A DNA stretch of 64,000 nt, from assembly GCF_028069655.1 (NCBI RefSeq), contig NZ_JAMCOS010000001.1:5114001-5178000 (forward strand), in the 5' to 3' direction. Below the pieces are notes generated by a model. It made no database searches, was not told the origin of the DNA, and was given only the letters and a program-made list of their open reading frames with translations. The first letter of the stretch is position 1. Each line of letters opens with the position of its first letter. The stretch is from Acidovorax sp. NCPPB 4044. GTDB lineage: Bacteria; Pseudomonadota; Gammaproteobacteria; Burkholderiales; Burkholderiaceae_C. Positions 36,415 through 49,165 of the stretch are shown one piece after another. Position numbers and translations under genes: made by a program.

Positions 36415-38283
36415 GTGCAAAGCTCCAAATCCTCGCTTGCGGCGCTCACCCTCGGCGCCATCGGCGTCGTGTACGGCGACATCGGCACCAGTGTGCTGTA
36501 TGCGGTCAAGGAAGTGTTCGGCTCGGGCCACGTGGCCTTCACGCCCCAGAACGTCTACGGCGTTCTCTCGATCCTCTTCTGGACGCTCACCACCATCGTC
36601 TCGCTGAAGTATGTCGTGCTCGTGCTGCGGGCCGACAACAACGGCGAGGGCGGCCTGATCGCCATGCTGGCGCTGGCCTCGCAGGCCGTGAAGGACAAGC
36701 CCCGGCTGCGGGCGTCGCTGCTGGGCATCGGGATCTTCGGCACCTCCCTCTTCTATGGCGATGGCGTCATCACCCCCGCGATCTCGGTGCTCTCGGCGGT
36801 GGAGGGCCTGGAGGTGGTCTCGCCGCACTTCCGCACCGCCGTCATCCCGCTCACGCTGGTCGTGCTGTTCTGCCTGTTCGTCGTCCAGAAGCGCGGCACG
36901 GGCGGCATCGGGCGCTATTTCGGGCCCGTCACGCTCGTGTGGTTCGCCTCCATCGCGGCCCTGGGCGTGCCGCACATCGTGGGCCACCCCGAGATCCTGG
37001 GAGCGCTGAGCCCGCACCATGCGCTCGGCTTCATCTGGGAGAACCCCGGCACCAGCTTCATCATCCTGGGCGCCGTCGTGCTGTGCGTGACGGGCGCCGA
37101 GGCGCTCTACGCCGACCTGGGCCACTTCGGCAAGAAGCCGATCCGCCTCGCCTGGTTCAGCGTGGCCATGCCGGCGCTCACCGTCAACTACTTCGGCCAG
37201 GGCGCGCTGCTGCTGGCCGACCCCGAGGCTGTCAAGAACCCGTTCTACATGATGGCCCCCGACTGGGCGCTGATCCCGCTCGTGATCCTCGCCACCATGG
37301 CCACCGTCATCGCGTCGCAGGCCCTCATCACCGGCGCCTTCAGCGTGACCAAGCAGGTCATCCAGCTCGGCTACCTGCCGCGCCTGAACATCGTGCACAC
37401 CAGCGTGCGCGATACCGGGCAGATCTATATCCCCTTCGTCAACTGGGCGCTGTTCCTGGCCATCGTGGTCGCCGTGGTCATGTTCCGCTCCAGCAGCAAC
37501 CTGGCAGCCGCCTACGGCATCGCGGTCACGCTGGACATGCTCATCACCACCGTGCTCACCTTCTTCGTGGTCCGGTACGGCTGGGGCTATCCGCTGGCGC
37601 TGTGCATCGGCGCGACCGGCTTCTTCTTCGTCGTGGACCTGGCCTTCTTCGGCTCCAACCTGCTCAAGCTGCTGCAGGGCGGCTGGTTCCCGCTGATGAT
37701 CGGCTCGATCGTCTTCACGCTGATGATGACCTGGAAGCGCGGCCGGGCACTGCTCAATGAAAAGCTGCGCGACGACGCCATCGATCTGCGCGACTTTCTC
37801 ACCGCCGTGTTCGTGAGCCCGCCCACGCGGGTGGAGGGCACGGCCGTGTTCCTCACCGCCGAGCCGGGCGCGGTTCCCAATGCGCTGCTGCACAACCTCA
37901 AGCACAACAAGGTGCTGCACCAGCAGAACCTCTTCGTCACCGTGCGCAACCACGAGGTGCCCTGGATCGGCCTCGACAAACGGCTGCAGGTCGAGCCGCT
38001 GGGCGGCGACTGCTGGCAGGTCATGGTGCACTACGGCTTCAAGAACGACCCCGACCTGCCTGGCGCACTGGCCCTCATGCGCGGCCGTGGGTGCGAACTC
38101 GAAGCCATGACCACCAGCTACTTCCTGTCGCGCGACGTGGTGATCCCCACCATCGGCAGCGGCATGGCGCCCTGGCGGGAGAAGCTCTTCGCCCAGATGC
38201 ACCACAACGCAAGCGGAGCGGCGGGTTTCCTGAATCTGCCGAGCAATTCGGTGGTCGAACTGGGCTCCAAGATCGAGATTTGA
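36415..38283 (+). CDS. kup: Low-affinity potassium transporter Kup
   Basis: This constitutive K+/H+ symporter of the inner membrane is 622 residues from the GTG at 36415 (a GTG at 36397 is possible). It shows [51 protein letters not shown] and [14 protein letters not shown], typical of the KUP family. About 12 membrane helices and a soluble C-terminal domain follow. It is the second potassium system in the window besides trkAH. A palindromic element lies 15 bases after its stop. Confidence 0.96.
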   Translation: MQSSKSSLAALTLGAIGVVYGDIGTSVLYAVKEVFGSGHVAFTPQNVYGVLSILFWTLTTIVSLKYVVLVLRADNNGEGGLIAMLALASQAVKDKPRLRASLLGIGIFGTSLFYGDGVITPAISVLSAVEGLEVVSPHFRTAVIPLTLVVLFCLFVVQKRGTGGIGRYFGPVTLVWFASIAALGVPHIVGHPEILGALSPHHALGFIWENPGTSFIILGAVVLCVTGAEALYADLGHFGKKPIRLAWFSVAMPALTVNYFGQGALLLADPEAVKNPFYMMAPDWALIPLVILATMATVIASQALITGAFSVTKQVIQLGYLPRLNIVHTSVRDTGQIYIPFVNWALFLAIVVAVVMFRSSSNLAAAYGIAVTLDMLITTVLTFFVVRYGWGYPLALCIGATGFFFVVDLAFFGSNLLKLLQGGWFPLMIGSIVFTLMMTWKRGRALLNEKLRDDAIDLRDFLTAVFVSPPTRVEGTAVFLTAEPGAVPNALLHNLKHNKVLHQQNLFVTVRNHEVPWIGLDKRLQVEPLGGDCWQVMVHYGFKNDPDLPGALALMRGRGCELEAMTTSYFLSRDVVIPTIGSGMAPWREKLFAQMHHNASGAAGFLNLPSNSVVELGSKIEI

Positions 38284-38297
38284 GCCCAAAGGGCTTC

Positions 38298-38343
38298 ATG
38301 CCGCCGGATTCATTCAATATTTCGCTATTAAAAATATAGCAAT
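38298..38343 (-). repeat. Dispersed palindromic element, copy 3 (intergenic)
   Basis: Read on the minus strand, this copy begins ATTGCTATATTTTTAATAGC and ends in the tail ATCCGGCGGCAT, like copies 1 and 2. The element fills the gap between kup and the BenE-type gene, and its plus-strand end supplies the AT of an ATG at 38342. Confidence 0.85.
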
Positions 38344-38359
38344 GGGCTGGGGTGACAGA

Positions 38360-39562
38360 ATGCGCCCCCTTATGCGTTCCTTCTTCAGAGATTCCAGCCT
38401 CTCGACGGCAACGGCCGGTTTCGTGGCCGTGCTGGTCGGGTTCACCAGTTCCGTGGCCCTGGTGTTCAAGGCGGCCCAGGCGTTCGGCGCCACCAGTGCC
38501 CAGATCAGTTCGTGGATGTGGGCCCTCGGCCTGGGCATGGGGCTGTGCTCCCTGGTGCCGTCCCTGATCCTGCGGCAGCCGGTGATGGTGGCGTGGTCCA
38601 CGCCCGGGGCCGCCGTGCTGGCATCCGCGGGCCTCGCCGGCGGGTATTCCATGGGCGAAGCCATCGGCGCGTTCATGCTGTGCGCCGGTCTGATCGCCCT
38701 CGTCGGTGCCACGGGCTGGTTCGAGCGCGCCATGGACCGCATCCCGGTGCAGATCGCGTCGGCCCTGCTGGCAGGGGTCTTGGCGCGATTCGGCATGCAG
38801 GCGTTCGCCGCGGCGCAGACGGCCTTGCCGCTGGTGGTGCTGATGCTGGTGAGCTATCTGCTCGCGCGCCGGCTCTTCCCGCGCTATGCCATCGTCGCCA
38901 CGCTCGCGGTGGCCGTCGCCTATACGGCGGGGCGAGGGCAGGTGGCGGTGTCTGCCATCCATTTCGGCTGGGCCGTGCCGGTTTTCACGCCACCGGAATT
39001 CAGCCTTGGTGCTTTCGTCGGCCTGGCGCTGCCCCTGTTCATCGTGACGATGGCATCGCAGAACCTGCCGGGCGTCGCCGCCATCCGCGCCGCGGGGTAC
39101 CCGCTGCCCATCTCGCGCCTCGTCACCATGACGGGCCTGGCCACCCTGGTCCTGGCCCCGTTCGGCGCCTTTGCGCTCAACTTCAGTGCCATCACCGCGG
39201 CCATGTGCATGGGCCCCGAGGCGCACGAAGACCGATCGCGCCGCTACACCGCGGCGGTGGCCTGCGGCGCGTTTTATATCGTCATCGGCCTGTTCGGCGC
39301 CGTCGTCACCGGGCTGCTGACGGCCTTTCCCCAGGAACTCGTCGTTGCCATCGCCGGGCTGGCGCTGCTGGGGACCATCGGCTCCGGGCTCACCTCTGCC
39401 CTGCGCGACGATGCGTACCGGGAGGCAGCGCTCATCACTTTCCTCGTGACCCTCAGCGGTGTCTTCATCGGGGGTGTGGGCTCGGCCTTCTGGGGCGTCG
39501 TCGCCGGCGTGCTGACGCTATTTGTGCAACAGTACGGACGCCGCCGCGCCAGCGGCGCCTGA
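38360..39562 (+). CDS. BenE family permease (benzoate/H+ symporter-like)
   Basis: The roughly 400-residue product has 11-12 hydrophobic helices. BenE-type segments include TAGFVAVLVGFTSSVALVFKAA, QPVMVAWSTPGAAVLAS, FIVTMASQNLPGVAAIRAAGY and FALNFSAITAAMCMGPEAHED. The substrate is probably an aromatic acid such as benzoate, but no degradation genes lie nearby, so this is only family-level. Candidate starts are ATG 38342 (within the repeat), 38360 and 38372; I list 38360. It lies between kup and gshB. Confidence 0.85.
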   Translation: MRPLMRSFFRDSSLSTATAGFVAVLVGFTSSVALVFKAAQAFGATSAQISSWMWALGLGMGLCSLVPSLILRQPVMVAWSTPGAAVLASAGLAGGYSMGEAIGAFMLCAGLIALVGATGWFERAMDRIPVQIASALLAGVLARFGMQAFAAAQTALPLVVLMLVSYLLARRLFPRYAIVATLAVAVAYTAGRGQVAVSAIHFGWAVPVFTPPEFSLGAFVGLALPLFIVTMASQNLPGVAAIRAAGYPLPISRLVTMTGLATLVLAPFGAFALNFSAITAAMCMGPEAHEDRSRRYTAAVACGAFYIVIGLFGAVVTGLLTAFPQELVVAIAGLALLGTIGSGLTSALRDDAYREAALITFLVTLSGVFIGGVGSAFWGVVAGVLTLFVQQYGRRRASGA

Positions 39563-39587
39563 TGCCCTTCCTTGCAGCTTGATGACC

Positions 39588-40706
39588 ATGAACTTCCTTT
39601 TCGTCGCGGATCCTCTCGAACACTTCAAGATCTACAAAGACACCACCTTCTCCATGATGCGGGAGGCGCAACGCCGCGGACACACCGTCAGCGTGTGCGA
39701 GCCGCGGCACGTCCGCTGGACGCAAGGGAAAAAAGTCCTCGCGCGCGTCCGTGACATCCATCTGACGGGAGAAGCGGACGCCTGGTTCGCCGTGACTGGC
39801 GAGCGGGAAGCGGAGCTGTCCGGCTTTGGCGCAGTGCTGATGCGCAAGGATCCCCCTTTCGATAGCGAGTACTTCTATGCCACGCACCTGCTGGAGCAGG
39901 CGGAGCGGGAGGGGGCCAGGGTATTCAACAAGCCACGGGCGTTGCGGGACCATCCCGAGAAACTGGCCATCATGGAGTTTCCGGACCTGATCGGGCCTAC
40001 GCTCGTCACCCGCGACGCGCAGGACGTGCGGAAATTTCATGCAGAACACGGGGACATCATCCTCAAGCCGCTCGACGGCATGGGCGGCATGGGCATCTTC
40101 CGCGTCAAGGCCGACGGGCTGAATCTGGGCAGCATCATCGAAACCCTCAATCGGGACGGCGCCCAGACCATCATGGTCCAGAAATTCCTTCCTGAGATCG
40201 CCGAAGGGGACAAGCGTGTCCTCATCATCGGAGGCAAACCGGTTCCTTATTGCCTGGCCCGCATCCCGCAGGGCTCGGAAGTGCGCGGAAATCTCGCTGC
40301 CGGTGGGAAAGGGGTCGCGCGCCCACTGACCGACCGGGACATCGAGATAGGTCACAAGCTGGGCCCTGTCCTTCTGCAGCGGGGCATGTTGCTCGCGGGG
40401 GTCGACGTGATCGGGAACTGCGTGACTGAAATCAATGTCACCAGTCCCACCTGTTTCCAGGAGATCTTTGAGCAGACCGGATGTGATGTACCCGCGCTGT
40501 TTATCACCGCCTTGGAAAAGAACTGGAATTTTCCTGACAGACATCGGATCGTATGTATACTAGCGGGCTTCGCTACGAGGAATTGCTGGTTGTGCTGCAG
40601 GAGACGAAGGCGCGGCGGTTCTGGGTGGTGGGGGTGGTTAAGAAAGATTGCTGAGAGTTGCGCTGGTGGTAAAAACTGGTGTATGATTCAAGGCTTCGCT
40701 GGTTGA
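39588..40706 (+). CDS. gshB: Glutathione synthetase with an aberrant run-on C terminus
   Basis: This ATP-grasp enzyme adds glycine to gamma-glutamylcysteine. The fold is complete: MNFLFVADPLEHFKIYKDTTFSMM, ILKPLDGMGGMGIFRVK, GDKRVLIIGGKPVPYCLARIPQG and EINVTSPTCFQEIFEQTG. The homologous part ends near residue 311 (nt 40520). The frame then runs 61 residues further through Cys-, Arg- and Trp-rich sequence with no family resemblance. A one-base shift would end the protein at TGA 40535-40537, giving about 316 residues, the usual size. A sequencing error or a real frameshift near 40500 is therefore likely. Confidence 0.85.
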   Translation: MNFLFVADPLEHFKIYKDTTFSMMREAQRRGHTVSVCEPRHVRWTQGKKVLARVRDIHLTGEADAWFAVTGEREAELSGFGAVLMRKDPPFDSEYFYATHLLEQAEREGARVFNKPRALRDHPEKLAIMEFPDLIGPTLVTRDAQDVRKFHAEHGDIILKPLDGMGGMGIFRVKADGLNLGSIIETLNRDGAQTIMVQKFLPEIAEGDKRVLIIGGKPVPYCLARIPQGSEVRGNLAAGGKGVARPLTDRDIEIGHKLGPVLLQRGMLLAGVDVIGNCVTEINVTSPTCFQEIFEQTGCDVPALFITALEKNWNFPDRHRIVCILAGFATRNCWLCCRRRRRGGSGWWGWLRKIAESCAGGKNWCMIQGFAG

Positions 40707-41003
40707 GGCGGTTGCGACGAATGTTGCGATAGTCGAGAAAAGCGAATAACCACAAGGTTTGACAGGTTTTTAAAAAGCCTGCTAGAATTCAAGGCTCTGC
40801 TGATCGCTGCAGGGTAAGAAGAAAAGAGAAATCTGATCTTCCAGATCTTTAAAATATACAGCCGATAAGCGTGGGCGTTTGATGGAGAGTGCCAAGTTCT
40901 TCGGAACTAGTGCTTTGCACTACAAGCGCTCATGAGAATAGAAGTGAAGTTCACTTCAATTCCGTTTTTATGAGTTAGTCGAAAGACTTTAAATTTCAAG
41001 ATC
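40538..41003 (+). promoter_or_regulatory. rRNA operon promoter and leader region
   Basis: This stretch holds the control region of the rRNA operon. A sigma-70 type promoter has TTGACA at 40759-40764 and TAGAAT at 40783-40788, spaced by 18 bases. A possible second promoter lies within the gshB run-on (CTGACA, 16 bases, TATACT at about 40555). A degenerate boxA-like GATCTTTAAAA lies at 40844-40854, and the left arm of the 16S processing stem is at 40862-40883. No gene is seen. Confidence 0.7.
40862..40883 (+). other. 16S processing stem, left arm
   Basis: CCGATAAGCGTGGGCGTTT pairs with bases 42532-42553 downstream of 16S, with one or two mismatches. This forms the long stem typically cut by RNase III to release pre-16S. 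Confidence 0.7.
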
Positions 41004-42512
<1,509 letters not shown>

Positions 42513-42531
42513 CTGGAAAACAGCATTCAAT

Positions 42532-42553
42532 ATTGAACGCCCACACTTATCGG
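42532..42553 (+). other. 16S processing stem, right arm
   Basis: This is the partner of 40862-40883: AACGCCCACACTTATCGG is complementary to CCGATAAGCGTGGGCGTT with one mismatch. Confidence 0.7.
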
Positions 42554-42582
42554 TTGTTGGAAGAAGTCGGTGCAACCGACAT

Positions 42583-42659
42583 GGGTCTGTAGCTCAGCTG
42601 GTTAGAGCACCGTCTTGATAAGGCGGGGGTCGTTGGTTCGAGCCCAACTAGACCCACCA
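42583..42659 (+). tRNA. tRNA-Ile (GAT anticodon)
   Basis: This 77-base gene in the 16S-23S spacer has a complete cloverleaf, anticodon GAT in CTTGATAAG, GGTTCGAGCCC T-arm and encoded CCA. It looks intact, unlike the tRNAs after the 23S. Confidence 0.95.
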
Positions 42660-42691
42660 AATACTTCCAAACATCAGATGCGGGGAATGAA

Positions 42692-42767
42692 GGGGGATTA
42701 GCTCAGCTGGGAGAGCACCTGCTTTGCAAGCAGGGGGTCGTCGGTTCGATCCCGTCATCCTCCACCA
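42692..42767 (+). tRNA. tRNA-Ala (TGC anticodon)
   Basis: This 76-base gene in the 16S-23S spacer has anticodon TGC in CTTTGCAAG, T-arm GGTTCGATCCC and encoded CCA. It is intact, 32 bases after tRNA-Ile. Confidence 0.95.
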
Positions 42768-42850
42768 AACAATTGAAAATAAAAATCAACACCAAAGAGG
42801 CTTTGTAAAGGCTTTTTTGTTGTTGACCGGTATTGACCGGATCAATCGGC

Positions 42851-42863
42851 TGTTCTTTAAAAA
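42851..42863 (+). promoter_or_regulatory. boxA antitermination site in the 16S-23S spacer
   Basis: TGTTCTTTAAAAA matches the betaproteobacterial boxA that recruits NusB/S10 to keep rRNA transcription processive. The rest of the spacer up to 43088 shows no gene. Confidence 0.65.
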
Positions 42864-43088
42864 TTCATAGAGTCGAATCAGCGTTGTCGGCGGAAAGCAG
42901 GAAACTGCACCGTGCCGTCGGCAACTAATTTGATTGCGTCAAAACGAATTAAAGCTTTGCTTTATTTCAAGTAATGCACGAATTGTTCTCGAGGTAGTGA
43001 TACCAAAGAAAAATTCACATTACGGCATAACGCGCGAGGTGAAAGACCTCGCAAGTCCTTGAAATAAACGGAGATACTTCGCAAGAGG

Positions 43089-43102
43089 TGTCAAAGTTAT
43101 AG

Positions 43103-43103
<1 letters not shown>
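43089..43103 (+). other. 23S processing stem, left arm
   Basis: TGTCAAAGTTATAGG is perfectly complementary to CCTATAACTTTGACA at 45951-45965, framing the 23S gene. Confidence 0.75.
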
Positions 43104-45950
<2,847 letters not shown>

Positions 45951-45953
<3 letters not shown>

Positions 45954-45965
45954 ATAACTTTGACA
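45951..45965 (+). other. 23S processing stem, right arm
   Basis: CCTATAACTTTGACA pairs perfectly with 43089-43103. Confidence 0.75.
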
Positions 45966-45993
45966 TACCGTCAAGTTGACATACCGTCAAGTT
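45962..45993 (+). repeat. Tandem duplication of 16 bases after 23S
   Basis: GACATACCGTCAAGTT occurs twice in direct succession (45962-45977 and 45978-45993), just before a larger imperfect duplication. This is typical of a local consensus error or slippage. Confidence 0.8.
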
Positions 45994-46200
45994 GATAAAA
46001 CTCTATGAATTCGCCATCTTGAGACAAGGTAGCAACCCTTATGCCTGATGACAAACCCTTCCCATCCCGCTGATAAAACATCTGAATTCGCCATCTTGAT
46101 CAGCTTCCTTGAAGCAAAACTCTGGAAATGTTATGCCTGAATGACCATGCAAGTTGGTCCCGAGTGGCTCCTTCCCATCCCGAACACTGGAATCCAGTGA
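45994..46200 (+). repeat. Imperfect duplication of the 23S-5S spacer and 5S start
   Basis: Two versions of the same segment follow each other. Each begins GATAAAA, continues with GAATTCGCCATCTTGA, then TTATGCCTGA (5S start) and CTTCCCATCCCG (5S interior). The first runs 45994-46070 and is shortened. The second runs 46072-46200. The copies differ mainly by indels. Confidence 0.8.
46042..46069 (+). pseudogene. 5S rRNA fragment
   Basis: TGCCTGATGACAAACCCTTC followed by CCATCCCG joins the 5' end of 5S directly to its interior, missing about 20 bases in between and all of the 3' half. It belongs to the duplicated segment. Confidence 0.7.
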
Positions 46201-46268
46201 AACGATGTGCGTTGCCGGTGCGCCGATGATGTGCGGAGTACCCGTGTGGTAGAACCCTAGCCTTCATC
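46134..46268 (+). rRNA. rrf: 5S ribosomal RNA, corrupted copy
   Basis: 5S landmarks appear in order: TGCCTGA, CCATGCAAGTTGGTCCC, CTCCTTCCCATCCCGAACA, CAGTGAAACGA, GCGCCGATGAT, CCCGTGTG and TCATCG. They are separated by extra bases, so the length (about 135) exceeds the usual 115-120. It merges into a tRNA-Gly 3' end. The sequence is not reliable as given. Confidence 0.7.
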
Positions 46269-46290
46269 GTTCGATTCCTCTCCCGCTCCA
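46269..46290 (+). pseudogene. tRNA-Gly 3' fragment
   Basis: GTTCGATTCC, then CTCTCCCGCTCCA, resembles the T-arm and acceptor end of tRNA-Gly, including CCA, fused directly to the end of the 5S. The 5' two thirds are missing. Confidence 0.55.
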
Positions 46291-46308
46291 AGAAGATCGC
46301 CCTCAGAT

Positions 46309-46375
46309 CCCCATGTGGCTCAGTAGAGCACTTTTTGGTAAGTGAGAGGTCGCGGGTCCGATTCCCGCCATGGGC
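46309..46375 (+). pseudogene. tRNA-Thr (GGT), damaged
   Basis: CCCATGTGGCTCAGT...AGAGCAC, then TTTTTGGTAAGTGAG, GGTCGCGGGTCCGATTCCCG and CCATGGGC, is a tRNA-Thr with anticodon GGT. Bases are missing from the D-loop, the anticodon stem is disturbed, and A residues follow the acceptor instead of the expected ACCA. Confidence 0.7.
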
Positions 46376-46469
46376 AAAAAATGCAGCACGGCGGCTGGAA
46401 TATTTAAACGTTGTTGGATATAGATTTTTCCGGAGTGGAATTTAAGTAACGTACAATGCTGAATTGTTC

Positions 46470-46521
46470 GGAGGGGTGCCCGAGTGGCTAAAGGGGCAGA
46501 GCGATGTAAATCTGTTGGCTC
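46470..46521 (+). pseudogene. tRNA-Tyr (GTA) 5' part, fused to tuf
   Basis: GGAGGGGTGCCCGAGTGGCT is followed by an AAAGGGG D-loop, a disturbed anticodon arm with GTAAATCTGTTGGCTC, and then coding sequence of tuf instead of the T-arm. A TACAAT hexamer at 46452-46457 may be the -10 box of the original tRNA promoter. Shared GCCTACG sequence lies at the join. Confidence 0.65.
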
Positions 46522-47483
46522 GGCGGCGAACGCCTACGACGAAATCGTGGATGCGGCACCTGAAGAAAGTCCCGCGGTCCACCAAATGTGATGTGCGTTG
46601 GAATACCGGTGTCGCCATTTTGCCCACGTGGACGCCCCGGCCACGCCGACTAGTTCAAGAACATGATTATCGACCCAGATGGACGGCGCTATTTTGGTGT
46701 GCTCGGCCGCTGACGGCCCGATGCCCCAGGGCGAGCACATCCTGCTGGCGCGCAGGTGGGCGTGCCGCTCCATGTTTCCTGGAAGATTGCGATCGAGTTG
46801 GACGACGAAGAACTGCCCAACTCGTCGAAATGGAAGTGCGCGAACTCCTGACTTGGTAGGGAACGACACCCCGATCGTGCGGCGGTTCCGCCATGGCGCT
46901 GGACCACAGTCATCGGGCGATGCAGCAAGCTGGCTGAAGCCCTGGATATGTACATCCCCACGCCAAGCGCGCTGTGGATAGATTTTCCGGAGTTGCCCGA
47001 AATGGCAAACGTAAGTTCGAACGTACCGTGGTGACCGGCCGTCAACGTGGGCACGAAGAAATCGAAATCGTCGGCATCCGCGATACGCAAAGACGACCTG
47101 CACCGGCGTGGAAATGTTCCGCAAGCGATCGCCACAACGTCGGCCTGCTGCTGGGTCCACTAAGTTGAAGACGTGGAGCGCCGCGCTGTGCAAGCCCAAC
47201 TCCATTCGACACACCCACTTCACGGCTGAGGCACCTGAAGGACGAAGGCGGCCGCCACACGCCGTTCTTCAACAACTACCGTCCACAGTTCTACTTCCGC
47301 ACGACCGACGTGACCGGCGCCATCGAGCTGCCGGCCGACAAGGAAATGGTCATGCCCGGCGATAACGTGTCGATCACCGTCAAGCTGATCAACCCCATCG
47401 CCATGGAAGAAGGCCTGCGCTTTGCCATCCGCGAAGGTGGCCGTACGGTCGGCGCTGGCGTCGTGGCAAAGATCATTGCTTAA
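46522..47483 (+). pseudogene. tuf: Elongation factor Tu, 5'-truncated and multiply frameshifted
   Basis: EF-Tu pieces appear in order but in changing frames: GG-E-AYDEI, ...[37 protein letters not shown]-like, RGTVVTGR-like, EEIEIVG, GVEMFRK. From 47238 to the TAA at 47481 a clean 81-codon end follows: [18 protein letters not shown]... to [11 protein letters not shown]. The first 40 or so codons are missing and about 115 bases are lost overall. EF-Tu is essential and usually has two gene copies, so this is either a mis-assembled copy or a dead one. The clean end adjoins tRNA-Trp, the expected neighbour. Confidence 0.85.
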
Positions 47484-47494
47484 TATTAGTATCT

Positions 47495-47570
47495 AGGGGT
47501 ATAGCTCAATTGGCAGAGCGTCGGTCTCCAAAACCGAAGGTTGTAGGTTCGATTCCTACTGCCCCTGCCA
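47495..47570 (+). tRNA. tRNA-Trp (CCA anticodon)
   Basis: This is a 76-base intact gene: AGGGGTATAGCTCAATTGG, anticodon CCA in TCTCCAAAA, T-arm GGTTCGATTCC and an encoded CCA end. It lies between tuf and secE, the standard order. Confidence 0.95.
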
Positions 47571-47590
47571 ACAAATTGGCATGATTATCA

Positions 47591-47613
47591 AGCCCGCCAG
47601 CATCTGGCGGGCT
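47591..47613 (+). terminator. Hairpin between tRNA-Trp and secE
   Basis: The stem GCCCGCCAG/CTGGCGGGC (loop about four bases) is followed by a short T-containing stretch but no long T-run. It could be a weak terminator or a processing site. Confidence 0.45.
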
Positions 47614-47653
47614 TCGGTGTCTTCTAAGCCATGAAATTGCAAATGGAACAAAA

Positions 47654-48040
47654 ATGGCAATGTCTCCGCAAATCGAAACTGTAAACACAGGAGCAGACAA
47701 GGTCAAATTGACTTTGGTGGCTGTTTTGTTAATTGCGGGCATTGCTGGCTTTTATCTTTTGAGCAAGCAAGGCGCTTTGGTGCAGTGGGCGATTTTGATC
47801 TGCGGTATTGTTGCGGCAGTCGCAGTCTTTATCGTTTCAGAGCCTGGACGTCGTTTTTCGGGATTTGCTAAGGATGCTTGGAAGGAAGTAAAGAAAGTAG
47901 TTTGGCCTACTAGGAAAGAAACTTTGCAAATGACGGCATATGTCTTTGCATTCGTTGTGGTCATGTCTCTTTTTCTTTGGTTCACTGATAAAACTCTTGA
48001 GTGGGTTCTCTACGATCTTGTTTTGGGTTGGAGGAAATAA
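47654..48040 (+). CDS. secE: Preprotein translocase subunit SecE
   Basis: This essential clamp of the SecYEG channel is 128 residues with three membrane helices. The conserved cytoplasmic motif is [21 protein letters not shown], followed by the last helix. A second ATG at 47660 is possible. The gene is distinctly AT-rich compared with most of the window. The nusG ATG follows one base after the secE stop. Confidence 0.95.
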   Translation: MAMSPQIETVNTGADKVKLTLVAVLLIAGIAGFYLLSKQGALVQWAILICGIVAAVAVFIVSEPGRRFSGFAKDAWKEVKKVVWPTRKETLQMTAYVFAFVVVMSLFLWFTDKTLEWVLYDLVLGWRK

Positions 48041-48041
48041 A

Positions 48042-48632
48042 ATGGGCAGCACCCCTGATATAAATGTTTCCTCGGCTGCTGATGCGACTTCGGTAAATCC
48101 TGATCTTCGTTGGTACATCGTTCATGCTTACTCCGGTATGGAGAAAGCCGTAGAGCGGAATATCATCGAAAGAATCACTCGTGCTGGAATGCAGGAGAAG
48201 TTCGGCCGTATTTTGGTGCCCACCGAAGAGGTCGTGGAAATGAAAAACGGTCAGCGCAAGACGACTGAGCGTCGATTGTTCCCAGGTTATGTATTCGTTG
48301 AAATGGTGATGGATGACGATACCTGGCACCTAGTAAAACATACCAGTAAAGTGACAGGTTTTGTTGGTGGGGCAAAGAATCGCCCTGCACCAATTTCCGA
48401 AGACGAGGTGCAAAAAATTGTCAATCAAATGCAAGAAGGCACAGAGAAGCCTCGGCATAAGATTGAATTCATGGTTGGCGAGCTGATTCGAGTCAAAGAG
48501 GGGCCCTTTGCTGACTTCAATGGCTCAGTGGAAGAAGTCAATTATGAAAAGAGCCGTGTTCGAGTTTCTGTCATGATTTTTGGCCGATCGACTCCGGTGG
48601 AGTTGGAATTCGGTCAGGTTGAGAAAACCTAA
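48042..48632 (+). CDS. nusG: Transcription termination/antitermination protein NusG
   Basis: NusG binds RNA polymerase and joins Rho or ribosomal protein S10. The 196-residue product has the NGN domain ([48 protein letters not shown]) and a C-terminal KOW domain ([22 protein letters not shown]). It is cotranscribed with secE and is similarly AT-rich. Confidence 0.96.
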   Translation: MGSTPDINVSSAADATSVNPDLRWYIVHAYSGMEKAVERNIIERITRAGMQEKFGRILVPTEEVVEMKNGQRKTTERRLFPGYVFVEMVMDDDTWHLVKHTSKVTGFVGGAKNRPAPISEDEVQKIVNQMQEGTEKPRHKIEFMVGELIRVKEGPFADFNGSVEEVNYEKSRVRVSVMIFGRSTPVELEFGQVEKT

Positions 48633-48733
48633 ATATTTCGGTGGTGCGCTTTTTAACTCGGCGCTTAAAGAGTTATTAACCCCCGGGGAGCCTGTTAAAA
48701 CAATAGGCGCTATGACCCGTAAGGAGATTCGCG

Positions 48734-49165
48734 ATGGCGAAAAAAATTGTCGGCTTTGTCAAGCTGCAGGTTCCGGCCGGTAAGGCTAACCCTTCCCCAC
48801 CTATTGGCCCCGCACTGGGTCAGCGTGGTCTCAACATCATGGAGTTCTGCAAAGCATTCAATGCCCAGACGCAAGGTGTCGAGCCTGGACTGCCGCTTCC
48901 TGTGGTGATCACGGCTTTTGCTGATAAGAGCTTTACGTTCATCATCAAGACCCCGCCGGCAACTACCCTGATCAAGAAGGCCATTAAGCTTGAGAAGGGT
49001 TCCGCTAACGCCCTGAGCACGAAGGTCGGAAAGATTACGCGCGCGCAGCTGGAAGAAATCGCCAAGACCAAACTGAAAGATATGAACGCTGCAAACGTAG
49101 ACGCTGCTGTTCGTACATTGGCTGGTTCTGCCCGTTCGATGGGCGTCACGGTGGAGGGGCTGTAA
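48734..49165 (+). CDS. rplK: 50S ribosomal protein L11
   Basis: The 143-residue product is part of the GTPase-associated centre with the 1070 region of 23S. It begins [32 protein letters not shown], the L11 proline-rich signature, and ends VEGL. AAGGAG lies upstream. The stop is directly adjacent to the rplA ATG. Confidence 0.97.
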   Translation: MAKKIVGFVKLQVPAGKANPSPPIGPALGQRGLNIMEFCKAFNAQTQGVEPGLPLPVVITAFADKSFTFIIKTPPATTLIKKAIKLEKGSANALSTKVGKITRAQLEEIAKTKLKDMNAANVDAAVRTLAGSARSMGVTVEGL

